Assembly: GCF_032362555.1 (NCBI RefSeq)
Contig: NC_083506.1
Span: forward strand, 10,339,501 to 10,403,500
Source of the DNA: Amyelois transitella
Taxonomy: Eukaryota; Arthropoda; Insecta; Lepidoptera; Pyralidae
Direction of reading: 5' to 3'
Length of the DNA stretch: 64,000 bases
Program-made: the position numbers and the translations under genes
Part shown: piece after piece, positions 62,801-64,000 of the stretch
Position numbering within the stretch: position 1 is the first letter of the stretch
How the letters are laid out: each line of letters begins with the position of its first letter
Notes under the pieces: model-generated
What the model was told of the DNA's origin: nothing
Databases searched by the model: none
What the model saw: only the letters and a program-made list of their open reading frames with translations

Positions 62801-63871
62801 CTTTAAAAGCTTTTACTCGTTCCATTTAATCAATCGCCTTTAAATTCAATTTTATCAATGTTTTGGGTTTAGCGAAATTTCATGAGCAAATAGGGTCATT
62901 AATATAATTGGCATTAGCAAGACTTTAAGTATATTTGGTAATGATGAGAATAAAAGTCAAATTAAATATGCAAAGATTGCACGTAATTGATTTAATATTA
63001 CACAAATGAGAAATGTAATAGGCATCAATCATAATGCGTTTACAGCGAAGATCGTGTATTACTCAATTTACCCGACAAAAATAGTACTCGCGTGAGGCGT
63101 TGGTGAGGAAAAAATATTCTATTAACAACAATAACATATGATTTGTGCAGCAATTTTCACTTGGAATTGCGGCGTCAATGGCAACCACAGATTGACCAGC
63201 AAATTCTACGTCCAATCAGAGAATCCTCATAAATTGAATACAAGCTACTGGTTTTTAAATTAATTCTATTTTTAAATTCAAATTTCGAAATAAATTACGA
63301 TTGTTCGGCGTTATCTGCAGAAGGAACGTTTCGGAGCTTTTAGGATTTAAATGTGAATTGCATTGAATGCTTATTTGTGAATTATGGGCTTTATCTGCTT
63401 GAGTGACTAACATAATTTACAGATAAGTTAAATCCTTCCGCATGTTTAAAAATTCATAATGGGATTTTGATTATACATTCAGTAGGTAAATCCTTCGGGA
63501 AAATCATTTAAATCTTGAGCATTAAATATTGCAATATTAAATGTGTCATTAATATTATATTTTGGTACTTGCGTTGTCAACAAATTAGTAGTGAAATAAA
63601 ATAAAAATATAAACACATACCTTAGGAATATCAGCAGGCCCGTATCCATTTTCCCTCGGCGGTAGTTTTGGCGGTTTGTCTCCTCTTCTCTGACCCATTT
63701 GCATCATCAGCTGTTCTCTGGTGGCAGCTACCACACCATGACCGTTGTGTCCATAGCCTCCTGAGCTTCCCGAGGAACCAGAGCCGTTGGCATTCGAACT
63801 CGCGATGCTGTACGGGTCCTCATCAGGGATTGGAATACGCGGTCTGTTCTTGATGTCCATAGGTCTTTGAA
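53844..63871 (-). CDS. Proline-rich protein, 3' part, isoform with distal last exon (partial)
   Basis: Exons in transcript order: 63621-63871 (two bases of a split codon plus 83 codons), 58089-58179 and 53844-53959. The gene continues beyond the right edge. The shared part contains QRPMDIKNRPRIPIPDEDPY, a Ser/Gly linker, a class II SH3 ligand PPKLPPR, and PDYDDIE followed by a lysine-rich stretch (RGKSDKGKDNKK). The distal exon adds 37 residues after the junction Asp: GDPYDPYALYGRLPMP, GRGFPPPPAANARHM, then FIGDWD and stop. Acceptor ATTACAG at 53960-53966 is good and the phase fits. It resembles the cytoplasmic tail of a receptor or an adaptor that binds SH3 proteins, but I do not recognise the family. 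Confidence 0.65.
53960..55208. other. Between the two terminal exons: intron or 3'UTR with repeats
   Basis: Carries a LINE scrap at about 54480-54545 (gactacccctccgga), a tRNA-like B box on the minus strand at about 54722-54742 (gtccgggttcgatccctgag as reverse complement) and a 'GGGTAGACAGAG' repeat. No exon seen. Confidence 0.5.
54810..55020 (-). repeat. 'GGGTAGACAGAG' family repeat
   Basis: Reverse-complement blocks: 'tggttcctggtactttagtg', 'aaaagcgactaagggatagg', 'gcgatggcctagcaacctgc', 'gtctccgtctaccccgcaag'. Near full length. Confidence 0.75.
55209..63871 (-). CDS. Proline-rich protein, 3' part, isoform with proximal last exon (partial)
   Basis: Uses the same exons 63621-63871 and 58089-58179, then terminal exon 55209-55552 (113 residues plus stop TAG). 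The exon begins, after the split Asp codon, with DPYYCGLRARVPNFVKTNG and continues with a His/Pro-rich segment (HAHPGPFPPHMVGPFAHPP), a basic RPPRKEK and C-terminal IVIQQPR. Acceptor TGTTTCAG is at 55553-55560 and the phase equals that of the distal exon, so the two exons are interchangeable. The coding content is strong: no stops over 344 nt, high Pro, no repeat. Identity unknown. Confidence 0.75.
55553..58088. other. Intron of the proline-rich protein gene
   Basis: AT-rich. A CpG-richer island at about 56020-56170 holds overlapping open frames without recognisable motifs. A tRNA-derived SINE is at 57925-58070. No further exon seen. Confidence 0.45.
57925..58070 (+). repeat. tRNA-derived SINE with B box
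   Basis: gcgcaggttcgaatcccact carries a perfect B box (GGTTCGAATCC). The A-box side is eroded. It lies 19 bp from a coding exon of the minus-strand gene, next to its donor side. Confidence 0.5.
58390..58515 (+). repeat. 'GGGTAGACAGAG' family repeat
   Basis: Blocks cacacgcataactatcacga, 'ttatggggtagacagagta' and 'atgatggaagtgaggtt'; partial and divergent. Confidence 0.55.
58853..58903. repeat. Perfect hairpin: 24-bp arms, 3-bp loop
   Basis: Arm 58853-58876 (begins cgaaatttctgccagacagg) and arm 58880-58903 are exact reverse complements with CTA between. The hairpin stands alone in an intron of the minus-strand gene. Confidence 0.95.
61030..61190 (-). repeat. 'GGGTAGACAGAG' family repeat
   Basis: Reverse-complement blocks 'ggcgatgggctagcaaccag', 'ctgaatgtggtcttttagtc', 'gactgttggctctgtctaat', 'ggatatagacgtgtttata', then a (TA)n run. 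Confidence 0.7.
61685..62020 (+). repeat. Composite SINE (tRNA-derived type)
   Basis: Segments: a taatcccacctcggccatgt segment after an eroded B box, 'atatcgtgaggaaatctgca', 'actggatgtgtaaccatgat', and the end 'ggtgaggatgccaccggtac' with gccaggaggaagaag. Shares its 3' half with 7780-7945 and 32860-32970. Confidence 0.6.
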
Positions 63872-64000
63872 CTGTAGAAAAAAAATTGGTATCAATGTTT
63901 TGTGACAATAGTTAGTTGGTGGTAAAACGTGGAACGTATTAATATTAACGTGTAGAGACTATTCTCCCAATGTACATAGTATTGGGTGGTAGCCTAAAAT

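Larger units (their letters stand above)
58180..63620. other. Large intron of the proline-rich protein gene
   Basis: 5.4 kb, AT-rich. It contains repeats at 58390-58515, 61030-61190 and 61685-62020 and the hairpin at 58853-58903. No other exon was found; the exons on either side join in phase 0 without one. Confidence 0.5.

Overview
This is nuclear DNA from an insect, almost certainly a moth or butterfly. It is AT-rich, its genes are split by short GT-AG introns, and it is littered with short interspersed repeats of a kind I know from lepidopteran genomes, including a family built around a 'GGGTAGACAGAGCCAACAGT' core. All gene models below were assembled by hand by joining exons whose splice sites and reading phases agree.

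Left part (1-33 kb). The small GTPase Arf6 lies on the minus strand (719-3514, four coding exons, 175 residues). The 3' end of a LINE has been inserted exactly at its stop codon. About 18 kb of repeat-bearing DNA follows without a recognisable gene, then a 1.58-kb piggyBac-like transposon (21320-22897) with 15-bp terminal inverted repeats and a two-exon gene for an N-terminal transposase fragment. Next come about 10 kb with LINE and SINE pieces, one orphan exon (24602-24708), a CpG-rich promoter-like patch (about 28055-28290) and a 32-bp inverted repeat about 600 bp apart (31390/32019).

Middle part (33-50 kb). An LRPPRC-like mitochondrial pentatricopeptide-repeat protein lies on the plus strand (33174-42793, 16 exons, 1052 residues). 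Its introns hold many SINE copies, a decayed second copy of exon 7 and a perfect 64-bp palindrome. It is tail-to-tail with IFT74, a ciliary transport coiled-coil protein (minus strand, 43579-49573, 11 exons, 607 residues), which has one GC-AG intron and a good candidate RFX X-box about 90 bp upstream of its start. Divergent from IFT74 is an intronless secreted serine peptidase of family S28 (50211-51635) with its own TATA box.

Right part (51.6-64 kb). The 3' end of a minus-strand gene for a proline-rich protein, not identified, begins beyond the right edge. Two shared exons (63621-63871 and 58089-58179) can splice in phase to either of two terminal exons (55209-55552 or 53844-53959). Both start with an Asp-x-Asp-Pro-Tyr-like sequence, which predicts two alternative C-termini.

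The genes are unrelated in function: membrane traffic, mitochondrial RNA, cilium and secreted proteolysis. I see no operon-like logic. The most interesting points are the paired alternative last exons, the exon-7 duplication with its palindrome, the deleted piggyBac element with an array of subterminal palindromes, and the X-box of IFT74.
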